Positions 18,421-25,895 of a stretch of 34,806 nt of DNA are shown in pieces. The stretch's first letter is position 1; the number at the start of each line of letters is the position of its first letter. The notes under the pieces are model-generated. The model searched no databases. It was given only the letters and a program-made list of their open reading frames with translations, and had not been told where the DNA came from. Source of the stretch: an uncultured Sutterella sp. Its GTDB lineage: Bacteria; Pseudomonadota; Gammaproteobacteria; Burkholderiales; Burkholderiaceae_F. The position numbers and the translations under genes were made by a program. The DNA lies in NCBI GenBank assembly GCA_900315045.1, contig OMXR01000016.1, forward strand, positions 1-34,806, written 5' to 3'.

Positions 18421-19827
18421 TTAGTACAGGCCGATCACTTTCCACCAGACCATGCCCACTGCAAAGACCAGGAACACGTTGATGGTAACGATCATGAAGT
18501 TCAGCTTGTAAAAGCGCGGACGCTGGAAGTAACCCTGACCGAAGTAGATCGGACCCGGGCCGCCGGCGTACTCGGTGATGGCCCACATGAAGTTCGTGAA
18601 GATGGCAAAGCAGATTGCAACCATCATCGGGGGAGCACCGGCGCCGATGGCGACCGTCGCGAACGGCACATACAGGGCGGCAACGTGGCCGGACGCAGTG
18701 GCGAACACATAGTGCAGGTAGATGTAGCCAAGGCCGAGGATGATGAAGGCAACCATCCAGTCGTAGCCCGTGAGCATGGAAGCGAAGGAAGCGCCCATCC
18801 ACTTGACGAAGCCGAGCTTGGTGAGGCCGCCGGCGAGCGAAATGATCGCGCCGAACCACACAACCGTATCCCAGGCAGCCTTGTCACCCAGAACATCCTT
18901 CCAGGCAACGGCGCCGGTGACGAACAGGAAGGCAGCCAGGGCAACGCCGATCGCGTTGGCATTCAGGCCGCTCCACATCGTGGTGCCCCAGCCGATGAGC
19001 GCGAGCACGAAACCGACGGCAACCCACTTCTCCTGCAGGGACATCGGGCCCATGGCAGCGAGTTCGTCATGCCCCATCTTGCGGGCTTCAGGCGTCTTCT
19101 TGATCTCGGGATCAAGCACCTTGTAGGTGATGAGCGGCAACAGCACGAAGCAGAGCATCGCGGGAACGACGGCTGCAAAAAGCCAACCGCCCCAGCTCAT
19201 CTCGATATGCAGCATGTCCTTGGCAAGCGTGGCGCACAGCGGGTTGGCAGCCATGCCGGTCATGAACATCGAGCCGGTGATCGGGGTGAAATGGAAGCAC
19301 GTGAGGTTCAGGAACTCGCCGATCTTCTTCTGGGAGGGGCCGGGCTCGCTGCCGAACACACTGCTGATCGACTTGGCAACCGGCAGAATGATGCCGCCCG
19401 AGCGAGCCGTGACGCTCGGCATGGCAGGCGCCATCAGCAGGTCGGCGATGCCAAGGGAATAGGCAATGCCGAGTGAAGAGTTGCCGAACATCGAGAGCAT
19501 CTTGTAGGCGATGCGGCGGCCAAGGCCAGACTTCACGAAGCCAAGCGAAAGCACATAGGCCGAGAAGATCATCCACACGACGCCGGAGGAGAAGCCCGAC
19601 AGAGCCTGGCCGAAGGTCAGGGTCTTGGTGAAGATGGCAACTGCGAGCGCAACGAACATCAGCGCGCCGGAGGGGATGGGGTTGGTCAGAATGCCTGCGA
19701 TGGTGCCTGCGAAAATGGCAAGCATGTGCCAGGCCTTGACGGGCAGACCTTCTGGAGCCGGGCAGACCCACATGCCGGCAACGATGGCGATCGGAATCAG
19801 CCATGCAATAAGTTTCTTTTGGTTCAT
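18421..19827 (-). CDS. DASS-family dicarboxylate/anion carrier
   Basis: This 468-aa polytopic carrier of the divalent anion:Na+ symporter family (CitT/TtdT/SLC13) typically carries citrate, tartrate, succinate, fumarate or malate by exchange or Na+ symport. Family features include the N-terminal LPVKAWHMLAIFAGTIAGILTNPIPSGALM and the first substrate-loop region MPSVTARSGGIILPVAKSIS. Also present are TPITGSMFMTGMAANPL and the C-terminal YFHYVFATASGHVAALYVPF-like helix (HYVFATASGHVAALYVPF). GGAG precedes the ATG. It lies 81 nt downstream of a fumarase-superfamily lyase on the same strand, so it probably imports that enzyme's substrate or exports its product. An imperfect hairpin (19857-19882) lies between the two. 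The exact substrate is unknown. Confidence 0.88.
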   Translation of the reverse strand: MNQKKLIAWLIPIAIVAGMWVCPAPEGLPVKAWHMLAIFAGTIAGILTNPIPSGALMFVALAVAIFTKTLTFGQALSGFSSGVVWMIFSAYVLSLGFVKSGLGRRIAYKMLSMFGNSSLGIAYSLGIADLLMAPAMPSVTARSGGIILPVAKSISSVFGSEPGPSQKKIGEFLNLTCFHFTPITGSMFMTGMAANPLCATLAKDMLHIEMSWGGWLFAAVVPAMLCFVLLPLITYKVLDPEIKKTPEARKMGHDELAAMGPMSLQEKWVAVGFVLALIGWGTTMWSGLNANAIGVALAAFLFVTGAVAWKDVLGDKAAWDTVVWFGAIISLAGGLTKLGFVKWMGASFASMLTGYDWMVAFIILGLGYIYLHYVFATASGHVAALYVPFATVAIGAGAPPMMVAICFAIFTNFMWAITEYAGGPGPIYFGQGYFQRPRFYKLNFMIVTINVFLVFAVGMVWWKVIGLY

Positions 19828-19856
19828 GGAGAATCTCCAGTGGTGGTTATCGCTTC

Positions 19857-19882
19857 AGGAGGAATCCGCTTTGGGATCCCTC
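19857..19882 (-). repeat. Intercistronic hairpin between lyase and DASS genes
   Basis: GGAGGAATCC (plus strand) pairs with GGATCCCTCC with one mismatch around a short loop. On the minus strand it is not followed by a T-run, so it may stabilise or process the transcript and not terminate it. Confidence 0.35.
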
Positions 19883-19908
19883 CTTCCCCGTTTAGTTCTG
19901 CTTTCTGA

Positions 19909-21255
19909 TTACTTGGACCACTTGGCAACAACGCGGTCGACGAACTCGGGAGCGAGGCCGACGTAGCTGTGCGGATCGAGCATCTTGTCGACTTCGGCTT
20001 CCGTGAAGGCTTCCTGAACGGCAGGCGTGCGCATCAGCACGTCCTTGAGCGGGATTTCCTTCTCGTAGGCTTCCATGCAGCCCTTGTACACGATCTCGTG
20101 GGCGGTGAGACGTCCGAGCTTGGCCGCCAGGTGCATCATCACGCACTCGCTCATCATGAGGCCCTTCTGGGCATTCAGGTTGCGCTCCATGTGCTTCGGA
20201 TAGACGATCAGGTTCTTGAGGATGTTCTTGGACTTTTCAAGAGCACCGGCCATCAGCAGGCACTGGCGGGGAATGGCTTCCCACTCGGTGATGAAGCAGC
20301 CCCAGTCGCGCTCGTTCTCGCTGATCATCGTCTCAACGATGGCCGGAGCGCAGCTGCGCACGCTGCGCAGCAGGGCGAGGACGTTCTCGAGAACGGCCGG
20401 ATTGCGCTTGTGCGGCATCGTGGAGGAACCGACCTTGCCCATGAAGAAGGGTTCCTCGAGCTCGAGGATTTCGGTGTGCTGCAGCGAGAAGATCTCGTGG
20501 ATGATGCGGCCAAGCGAGCCGGCGCACAGCGCCAGGGTCTGGGAGAACTCAGCCTGATTGTCGCGGGCAACGTGCCAGGCGATCGTCGGGCAGGTGAGGT
20601 CCAGGATCTTGAACATGCGGCGCTGGGTTTCCAGGCCATGCTCGGGCTGGCTGGCCAGCGTGCCGACGGCGCCGGCCATTTCGCCCACGAACACGCGATC
20701 CTTGAGGGCAACGAGGCGCTCGATGTCACGGCCCAGCTCATCGGCCCAGACAGCCGCCTTGTAGCCGAAGGTGATGGGAATGGCGTGCACGACGTGCGTG
20801 CGGCCGGCCATGCAGACGTCGCGGTACTTCTTGGCAAGATCCAGGCAGTACTGCTGGCACAGCTTCATGTCGCGCAGGATGATCTGGTAGGCGTCGCGCT
20901 GCAGCAGAACGATGCCCGTGTCGACGATGTCCTGGCTCGTGGCGCCCCAGTGCACGAACTCGCCGGCGTTGTCCGGGAGAACGGCCTTGAAGGCCTTCAG
21001 GAGCGGAACGATGGTGATCGAGCTCTTGTAGTACTCGCCGATCAGCGGGATGTCAAGGAGTTCAGCCTTGGCGTACTTGTTGATGATGTCGGCCTTTTCC
21101 TGGGGGATCACGCCGAGCTCGGCCTGGGCGGCGGCAAGTGCGGCTTCGGTGTCGAGCCACTTCTGGGCCCAGTTGCGGTCGGAGAAGACCTCGCGCATCT
21201 CGTCGGTGGAGAACAGAGAGCCGAAGATCTGGGAATCAATAACGGTGGAAGTCAT
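19909..21255 (-). CDS. Fumarase/aspartase-superfamily lyase (adenylosuccinate lyase / PcaB-like)
   Basis: This 448-aa enzyme shares the superfamily signature GSSTMPHKRNP at 276-286, whose mobile loop carries the catalytic Ser. It also has VHWGATSQDIVDTG (101-114) and GRTHVVHAIPITFG (151-164). The N-terminus (FSTDEMREVFSDRNWAQKWLDTEAALAAAQAELGVIP) resembles PcaB (carboxymuconate cycloisomerase) as much as PurB. Family members eliminate fumarate from adenylosuccinate, argininosuccinate, aspartate or N-substituted aspartates, or cycloisomerise carboxymuconate. The ATG at 21255 has AAGGAG 7 nt upstream; a GTG two codons earlier overlaps the spacer and is less likely. Its operon with a dicarboxylate carrier argues for a catabolic fumarate-yielding reaction and against purine synthesis, but a purB role is not excluded. 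Confidence 0.82.
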   Translation of the reverse strand: MTSTVIDSQIFGSLFSTDEMREVFSDRNWAQKWLDTEAALAAAQAELGVIPQEKADIINKYAKAELLDIPLIGEYYKSSITIVPLLKAFKAVLPDNAGEFVHWGATSQDIVDTGIVLLQRDAYQIILRDMKLCQQYCLDLAKKYRDVCMAGRTHVVHAIPITFGYKAAVWADELGRDIERLVALKDRVFVGEMAGAVGTLASQPEHGLETQRRMFKILDLTCPTIAWHVARDNQAEFSQTLALCAGSLGRIIHEIFSLQHTEILELEEPFFMGKVGSSTMPHKRNPAVLENVLALLRSVRSCAPAIVETMISENERDWGCFITEWEAIPRQCLLMAGALEKSKNILKNLIVYPKHMERNLNAQKGLMMSECVMMHLAAKLGRLTAHEIVYKGCMEAYEKEIPLKDVLMRTPAVQEAFTEAEVDKMLDPHSYVGLAPEFVDRVVAKWSK

Positions 21256-21793
21256 TTGCACGCTCCTTATGCGTTGCGGTTGTCAGATGGCCGCATTATG
21301 AGTGCCCGGAGCAGACAAAAGGAGAGCCCCCTAGAATATGTCTTACCGATCGTCAAATATCATGCCATACAAAACAAATTTCATTTTTTATTTCAAACGG
21401 TTGCAATATGTATGCATACATATTGTTTTGTTTTGTATGATACATATGTTCAATCAATTGTTTTTATTATATTATTCATCATGCTACAGTTGATATTCAT
21501 GGCAAGATCACAGGGTTATGGCATTGCGCCAAAACAACGCCGGTCCCCCGACTCAGGAAGTCCCGTCCAGACAGCCGGGCACTTTGAGTTCGATGCCCTT
21601 ATCGGGCGGCCAAATGCGCCTGCAAGTCTCCATTTGCAAAACTGAAAGCAAACCAAGGCTTTTCGCCTAGGGCGAACATCCAACAGTCTGTAATACCGCA
21701 ACATTCGGTCACTTGTAATACAAAAAACATGAGGAAAGTCAGTATCCTCAGGGAGCATTCGGCTTTTTTACTTCAAAACAGCAAAGGAAAATC
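21256..21793. other. Divergent regulatory region, lyase / TctC
   Basis: These 538 bp separate the two halves of the catabolic cluster. The segment 21340-21490 is strongly AT-rich against a GC-rich genome and holds nested palindromes (listed separately). 21500-21790 is ordinary in composition and includes small hairpins such as TTCGCC-TAG-GGCGAA (21662-21676) and GCCC-TTATC-GGGC near 21597. I see no credible gene. AAGGAAA at the end is the ribosome-binding site of the first tctC. Confidence 0.6.
21366..21449. promoter_or_regulatory. Nested palindromes, candidate GntR/UTRA operator
   Basis: A 22-bp perfect palindrome occupies 21404-21425 (half-site CAATATGTATG). It is flanked symmetrically by 13-bp inverted arms CATACAAAACAAA (21366-21378) and TTTGTTTTGTATG (21427-21439). 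Overlapping is TGTAT-G-ATACA (21434-21444), followed by ACATATGT (21442-21449). The recurring TGTAT...ATACA core fits the GT-Nx-AC dyad style of HutC-type GntR operators (family knowledge). Assignment to the regulator at 17554-18300 is inference. Confidence 0.55.
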
Positions 21794-22753
21794 ATGATCA
21801 CCAAGAGAAAGTTTCTCGCTGCCTGCGCAGCCTCAGCTGCCATGAGCGCGCTCGGAATGCCCGCCTTCGCCGCAGGCTATCCGGACCATGAACTGAAGCT
21901 CGTCATTCCGTTTGCACCTGGCGGTGCAACCGACGTTGTATTCCGCATCATTTCCGAGCGCGCCGAAAAGGAACTCGGCAAGCCCATCGTTCCGCTCAAC
22001 ATGGGCGGTGCGGGCGGCGCCAAGGGCTCGACGTTCGTCAAGGAACAGAAGGCAGACGGCTACACCCTGCTTGGCGGCCATGAGTTCATCCTCACCACCT
22101 ACTACGGCGGCATGGTCAATTTCGGCCTTGACGCCTTCGAGCCCGTCTGCACGCTCACCTTCACCCCGATGTTCTTCTCGGCAGGAACGCACGCTCCCTA
22201 CAAGACCTTCCGCGAAATGGCCGCTTACATCAAGGCCAATCCCGGCAAAGCCGTGGTCGCCATGACTCCGGCATCCGTGCAGTACGTGATGTGGAACCAG
22301 GCCGCAGAGGCCGCAGGCTTTAACTTCGACAAGGACGTGCGCGTCGTCATCATCAACGGCAACGGTCCCCAGACCAAGGCAATCCTCGGCAAGCATGTGG
22401 AAGCCGCTACGGGCGACGTTCCCTCGCATCTTGCCTACATCAAGGACGGGCGTCTCGTGGTTCTTGGCGTTGCAAACGACACGCGCCTGCCCCAGCTGCC
22501 CGACGTCCCCACGATGAAGGAGCAGGGCTACAACGTGAAGTTCGGCGTCACGCGCGCCGTCTTCGCAGCCAAGGGCACGCCCAGGAAGGCGATCGAAAAG
22601 GTTGCCGCCGCCTACCAGAAGGCATGCGCAGATCCAGAAATCATCAAGAAGATCGAGGATCTCGGTAACATCATGACCTACAAGAACCCCAGACAGACCA
22701 AGATCCTGTTCAGTGAATTTGACAAGACCTTCAAGAAGGCCCTTGCCAAGTAA
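21794..22753 (+). CDS. Bug/TctC-family periplasmic binding protein (first)
   Basis: This 319-aa substrate-binding protein belongs to a tripartite tricarboxylate transporter. The signal peptide MITKRKFLAACAASAAMSALG is cleaved near AFAAG. The mature start YPDHELKLVIPFAPGGATDVVFRII is the classical Bug motif that grips a carboxylate through water-mediated contacts. NMGGAGGAKGS, the ADGYTLLGG turn and GDVPSHLAYIKDGRLVVLGVAND follow. A loose AAGGAAA precedes the ATG. It is the first gene of the plus-strand unit tctC-tctC-tctAB-ggt-like. Bug proteins bind di/tricarboxylates, amino-acid derivatives or aromatic acids, so the ligand is open. Confidence 0.92.
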   Translation: MITKRKFLAACAASAAMSALGMPAFAAGYPDHELKLVIPFAPGGATDVVFRIISERAEKELGKPIVPLNMGGAGGAKGSTFVKEQKADGYTLLGGHEFILTTYYGGMVNFGLDAFEPVCTLTFTPMFFSAGTHAPYKTFREMAAYIKANPGKAVVAMTPASVQYVMWNQAAEAAGFNFDKDVRVVIINGNGPQTKAILGKHVEAATGDVPSHLAYIKDGRLVVLGVANDTRLPQLPDVPTMKEQGYNVKFGVTRAVFAAKGTPRKAIEKVAAAYQKACADPEIIKKIEDLGNIMTYKNPRQTKILFSEFDKTFKKALAK

Positions 22754-22827
22754 CGCAGGTTTTAAAGAAAAGGAGTCCGGAGCCGCCTCCCGAATGGCAC
22801 GAAAGGGGGCACTTCGAAAAAACATTT

Positions 22828-23793
22828 ATGCAAAAACGCACATTGATTGCTGCCGCCCTGGCAGCCTGTACCCTTGCAACCGTTCCCTGCGTGCAGGCTG
22901 CCGCTGCCTGGCCGGCGCACGAAGTGAAGTTTGTCATCCCGTTCGCTCCGGGCGGCGCAACCGACATCGTGTTCCGCATCATTTCCGAGGCCGCGGAAAA
23001 AGAGCTCGGCAAGCCGATCGTTCCAATGAATATGGGCGGCGCTGGCGGCTCGAAGGGCTCGACTTTTGTGAAGGGACAGAAGCCTGACGGCTACACGCTG
23101 CTTGGCGGCCACGAGTTTCTGCTCACCACCAAGTACGCCGGCATGGTGAATTTCGGCCTGGAGGCCTTTGAGCCCGTATGCACGCTCACCTCCACGCCTC
23201 TGACCATCTCCGCGGGTTCGCACACGCCCTACAAGACCTATCAGCAGATGATCGATTTTGTCAAAGCCAATCCGGGCAAGATGATCATTACGATGACGCC
23301 GGCCTCCGTGGGCTACGTCGTCTGGAAGCAGGTCTCGGAAACCGCAGGCCTTGACATTGACAAGTCGTTCCGCACCGTCATCATCAACGGCGTTGGCCCG
23401 CAGACCAAGGCGCTGCTCGGGGCGCATGTCGACGCCACGGCCGCCGACGTTCCCTCGCATCATGAGTACGTCAAGGACGGCCGCGTGCGCATCCTTGCCG
23501 TGCTGCACCACGAGCGCCTGAGCCAGATTCCCGACGTGCCCACAGCAAGGGAACTGGGCTATGACATCGTGCTTGGCGCCACGCGCGCGGTGTTCGCCCC
23601 CAAGGGCACGCCCAAGCCCGTGATCGACAAGATCGCAGCCGCCTACAGAAAGGCCTGCTCGGATCCGGCTGTCATCAGAAAAATCGAAGACATGGGCTCG
23701 CTCATGATGTATCTGGACGCTGAACAGACAGCGGAGTACTTCAACAAACAGGACGAGGTTTACAAGGCAAGTCTCGCAAGCGAGAAAAAGTAA
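22828..23793 (+). CDS. Bug/TctC-family periplasmic binding protein (second)
   Basis: This 321-aa tandem paralogue of the preceding gene has identical blocks such as VIPFAPGGATD, EKELGKPIVP, DGYTLLGGHEF and GPQTKA. The signal peptide MQKRTLIAAALAACTLATVPCVQA differs. Substitutions in the pocket region (STPLTISAGSHTPYKTYQQM against FTPMFFSAGTHAPYKTFREM) suggest related but not identical ligands. It lies 74 nt after the first copy and is followed by a terminator-like hairpin before the permease gene. The start is fixed by the signal peptide; the nearest purine-rich tract is about 20 nt away, so translation initiation looks weak. Confidence 0.9.
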   Translation: MQKRTLIAAALAACTLATVPCVQAAAAWPAHEVKFVIPFAPGGATDIVFRIISEAAEKELGKPIVPMNMGGAGGSKGSTFVKGQKPDGYTLLGGHEFLLTTKYAGMVNFGLEAFEPVCTLTSTPLTISAGSHTPYKTYQQMIDFVKANPGKMIITMTPASVGYVVWKQVSETAGLDIDKSFRTVIINGVGPQTKALLGAHVDATAADVPSHHEYVKDGRVRILAVLHHERLSQIPDVPTARELGYDIVLGATRAVFAPKGTPKPVIDKIAAAYRKACSDPAVIRKIEDMGSLMMYLDAEQTAEYFNKQDEVYKASLASEKK

Positions 23794-23810
23794 GCCTCAC
23801 GCCCCCATCG

Positions 23811-23848
23811 AAATGCCGCGGGGGACGTCCTCTCCCCGGCATTTTCCT
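23811..23848 (+). terminator. Partial terminator/attenuator between tctC and tctAB
   Basis: ATGCCG (23813-23818) pairs with CGGCAT (23837-23842), extended inward by GGG/CCC after a bulge, and is followed by TTTCC. Such a hairpin after a binding-protein gene commonly lets only some transcripts continue into the permease, giving excess binding protein. Confidence 0.55.
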
Positions 23849-23862
23849 TCGGAGCCCAGCGA

Positions 23863-25872
23863 ATGCAATTTTGGATTGACCTTGCGCAGCAGACCGCCAC
23901 GATCAACGTTCTGCTGTTTTCATTCCTCGGAACGCTCGCCGGCATCATCGCCGCCGCAATCCCCGGATTCACGATCCTCATGGCGGTCGTGCTTGTTTTT
24001 CCGTTCACCTTCGCCATGACACCCCTCGAGGGACTGGCCACCATCATCGGCGTGTACGTCGGCGGCTTTTCCGGCGGCCAGATCGCGGGCATCCTGCTTG
24101 GCATCCCCGGCACCCCGAGTTCGATCTGCACCGTATTTGACGGCTATCCGATGGCAAAGAACGGCCGGGCGGGCGAAGCGCTCGGCATCGGCATCTTCGC
24201 CTCCCTGATCGGCGGCCTCATCGGCGGCATCGTCATGGTGCTGTTCATCAAGCCCGTTGCAGAATTCGGCTTGCGCTTCGGGCCCTGGGAAATCTTCAGC
24301 CTGGTGTTCTTCTCGCTCACGATCATTGCGACTCTGGGCGGAAAGTCCTTTTTCAAGGGCATGGCAAGCGGCTTTCTCGGCCTGATGATGGCCATGGTGG
24401 GAACGGACAACACGGGCGGGCTCACGCGCTTCACATTCGGTCTGCCCGAACTGCTGAGCGGCTTCAGCCTGCTGCCCGTGCTTGTCGGACTGTTCGCCCT
24501 TCCAAGCCTGCTTGCCGGCGTGAAGAGCGCTTCCGCCTCCCAGATGAACAAAGCCGCCGCTCAGGCCTTCCAGGCCCTGCCCGAGCAGCAGCTCAGGATC
24601 CCTTACAGGAAGGTCTTTTCCGTGCTGCGCCAGAACTGGGTGAATCTCATCCGCTCGAGCCTTCTGGGCTCCTTTGTCGGCGCCCTGCCGGGTGAAGGCG
24701 GATCGGTGGCGAACTTTCTTGCCTACGACCAGGCAAAGCGCTACTCCAAGCACAGCGAGGACTTCGGCAAGGGATGCCCTGACGGCGTCGTTGCGAGCGA
24801 ATCGGGCAACAACGCCTGCGCGGGCGGCGGCCTCATCCCCACCCTCTCGCTCGGCATTCCCGGCACGGCGGCCGACGCAGTGCTGCTTGGCGTTCTGATG
24901 GTGCACTCGATTCCGCCAGGCCCCGCGCTCTTCAAGGACAGCGCGATGCTTGTGTACGGGCTTTTCGCCGTGTACTTCATTGCGCACTTCTACATGGTCG
25001 CGCTGCAGCTCGGGATCGGCAGCAAGGTGTTCCTGCGCATCACGCAGTGCCCACAGTGGGCGATGATTCCGATCGTGCTCGTGATGTGCGCGATCGGGTG
25101 CTTTGCGCTGAACAACCAGACGTTCGACATCTGGCTGTTCTTCTTCCTCGGCATCGTGGGCTACCTCATGGACAAGTCGGGCTACCCGCTCGCCCCCGTG
25201 GTGATCGGCCTCATTCTGGGCGGCATGTGCGAGGAGAACCTGAGGCAGGCCTTCTCGATCGAAGCAGCCTGGGAGCCGTTCTTCACCCGTCCGATTTCCG
25301 GCTTTTTCATGGCGCTCACGGCGCTGTCCGTGGCGTACTGCGGCTGGATGTACTGGAAGGAGCACAAGGCGGGCGACAAGAAGAAAGAACAGCTGCCGGC
25401 GCCCACCCAGCGCCTGAGCCTGTACGTCGGCCTGCTCTTTTTTGCTGCGGCAACCCTGCTCTACATCGAGTCCTGGGAGCTGCCGGGCGCGAGCCGCTGG
25501 GACGCGATCGGCTCAAGGCTCATTCCCCAGATCGTGATTGTCGGCACGATGTTCTTCGCGGCAGGCGTGATCGTGCAGGATCTTTACGCGCTTGCGAAAA
25601 ACCCGCGGCGTTTCGAGCAGTTCTGCACGCCTTCGGCCGTTGTCCAGAAGGTCATTGTGATTTTCGCGAGCCTGGCGCTCTGGATCGCGCTCATTCCGTA
25701 CGCAGGCTTTTACGTGAGCAGCCTGATGCTGATGGTGGGACTGATGTGGTATCTGCGCGAAGGCAGGTTCTCGCATGTGCTGCTCACGGTGCCCGTCGGA
25801 ACACTTCTCGTCGTTTACGGCGTCTTTACGCTGTTCCTGCGCCTGCAGCTGCCCTCGGGCTTTCTGATGTAA
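23863..25872 (+). CDS. Fused TctA-TctB tripartite carboxylate transporter permease
   Basis: This 669-aa membrane protein is normally encoded as two polypeptides. Residues about 1-500 form the large TctA permease, with the duplicated hallmark GxGxxGxxG-type segments: AGIIAAAIPGFTILMAVVLVFPF, GIPGTPSSICTVFDGYPMAKNGRAGEALG, GALPGEGGSVANFLAYDQAKR and LGIPGTAADAVLLGVLMVHSIPPGP. A charged linker (KEHKAGDKKKEQLPAPTQR, about 500-515) joins it to a C-terminal four-helix TctB-like domain (LSLYVGLLFFAAATLLYIESWELP ... VPVGTLLVVYGVFTLFLRLQLP). There is no separate tctB gene nearby. GGAG lies 8 nt before the ATG. It moves the ligand delivered by the TctC proteins using an ion gradient. Confidence 0.88.
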   Translation: MQFWIDLAQQTATINVLLFSFLGTLAGIIAAAIPGFTILMAVVLVFPFTFAMTPLEGLATIIGVYVGGFSGGQIAGILLGIPGTPSSICTVFDGYPMAKNGRAGEALGIGIFASLIGGLIGGIVMVLFIKPVAEFGLRFGPWEIFSLVFFSLTIIATLGGKSFFKGMASGFLGLMMAMVGTDNTGGLTRFTFGLPELLSGFSLLPVLVGLFALPSLLAGVKSASASQMNKAAAQAFQALPEQQLRIPYRKVFSVLRQNWVNLIRSSLLGSFVGALPGEGGSVANFLAYDQAKRYSKHSEDFGKGCPDGVVASESGNNACAGGGLIPTLSLGIPGTAADAVLLGVLMVHSIPPGPALFKDSAMLVYGLFAVYFIAHFYMVALQLGIGSKVFLRITQCPQWAMIPIVLVMCAIGCFALNNQTFDIWLFFFLGIVGYLMDKSGYPLAPVVIGLILGGMCEENLRQAFSIEAAWEPFFTRPISGFFMALTALSVAYCGWMYWKEHKAGDKKKEQLPAPTQRLSLYVGLLFFAAATLLYIESWELPGASRWDAIGSRLIPQIVIVGTMFFAAGVIVQDLYALAKNPRRFEQFCTPSAVVQKVIVIFASLALWIALIPYAGFYVSSLMLMVGLMWYLREGRFSHVLLTVPVGTLLVVYGVFTLFLRLQLPSGFLM

Positions 25873-25895
25873 CGAATGATTGAAGAGGTATGCCA

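Noticed and set aside
21516-21758. 80-codon minus-strand frame in the divergent regulatory region
   Set aside because: No recognisable domain and no ribosome site; it overlaps hairpins and the probable promoter zone.
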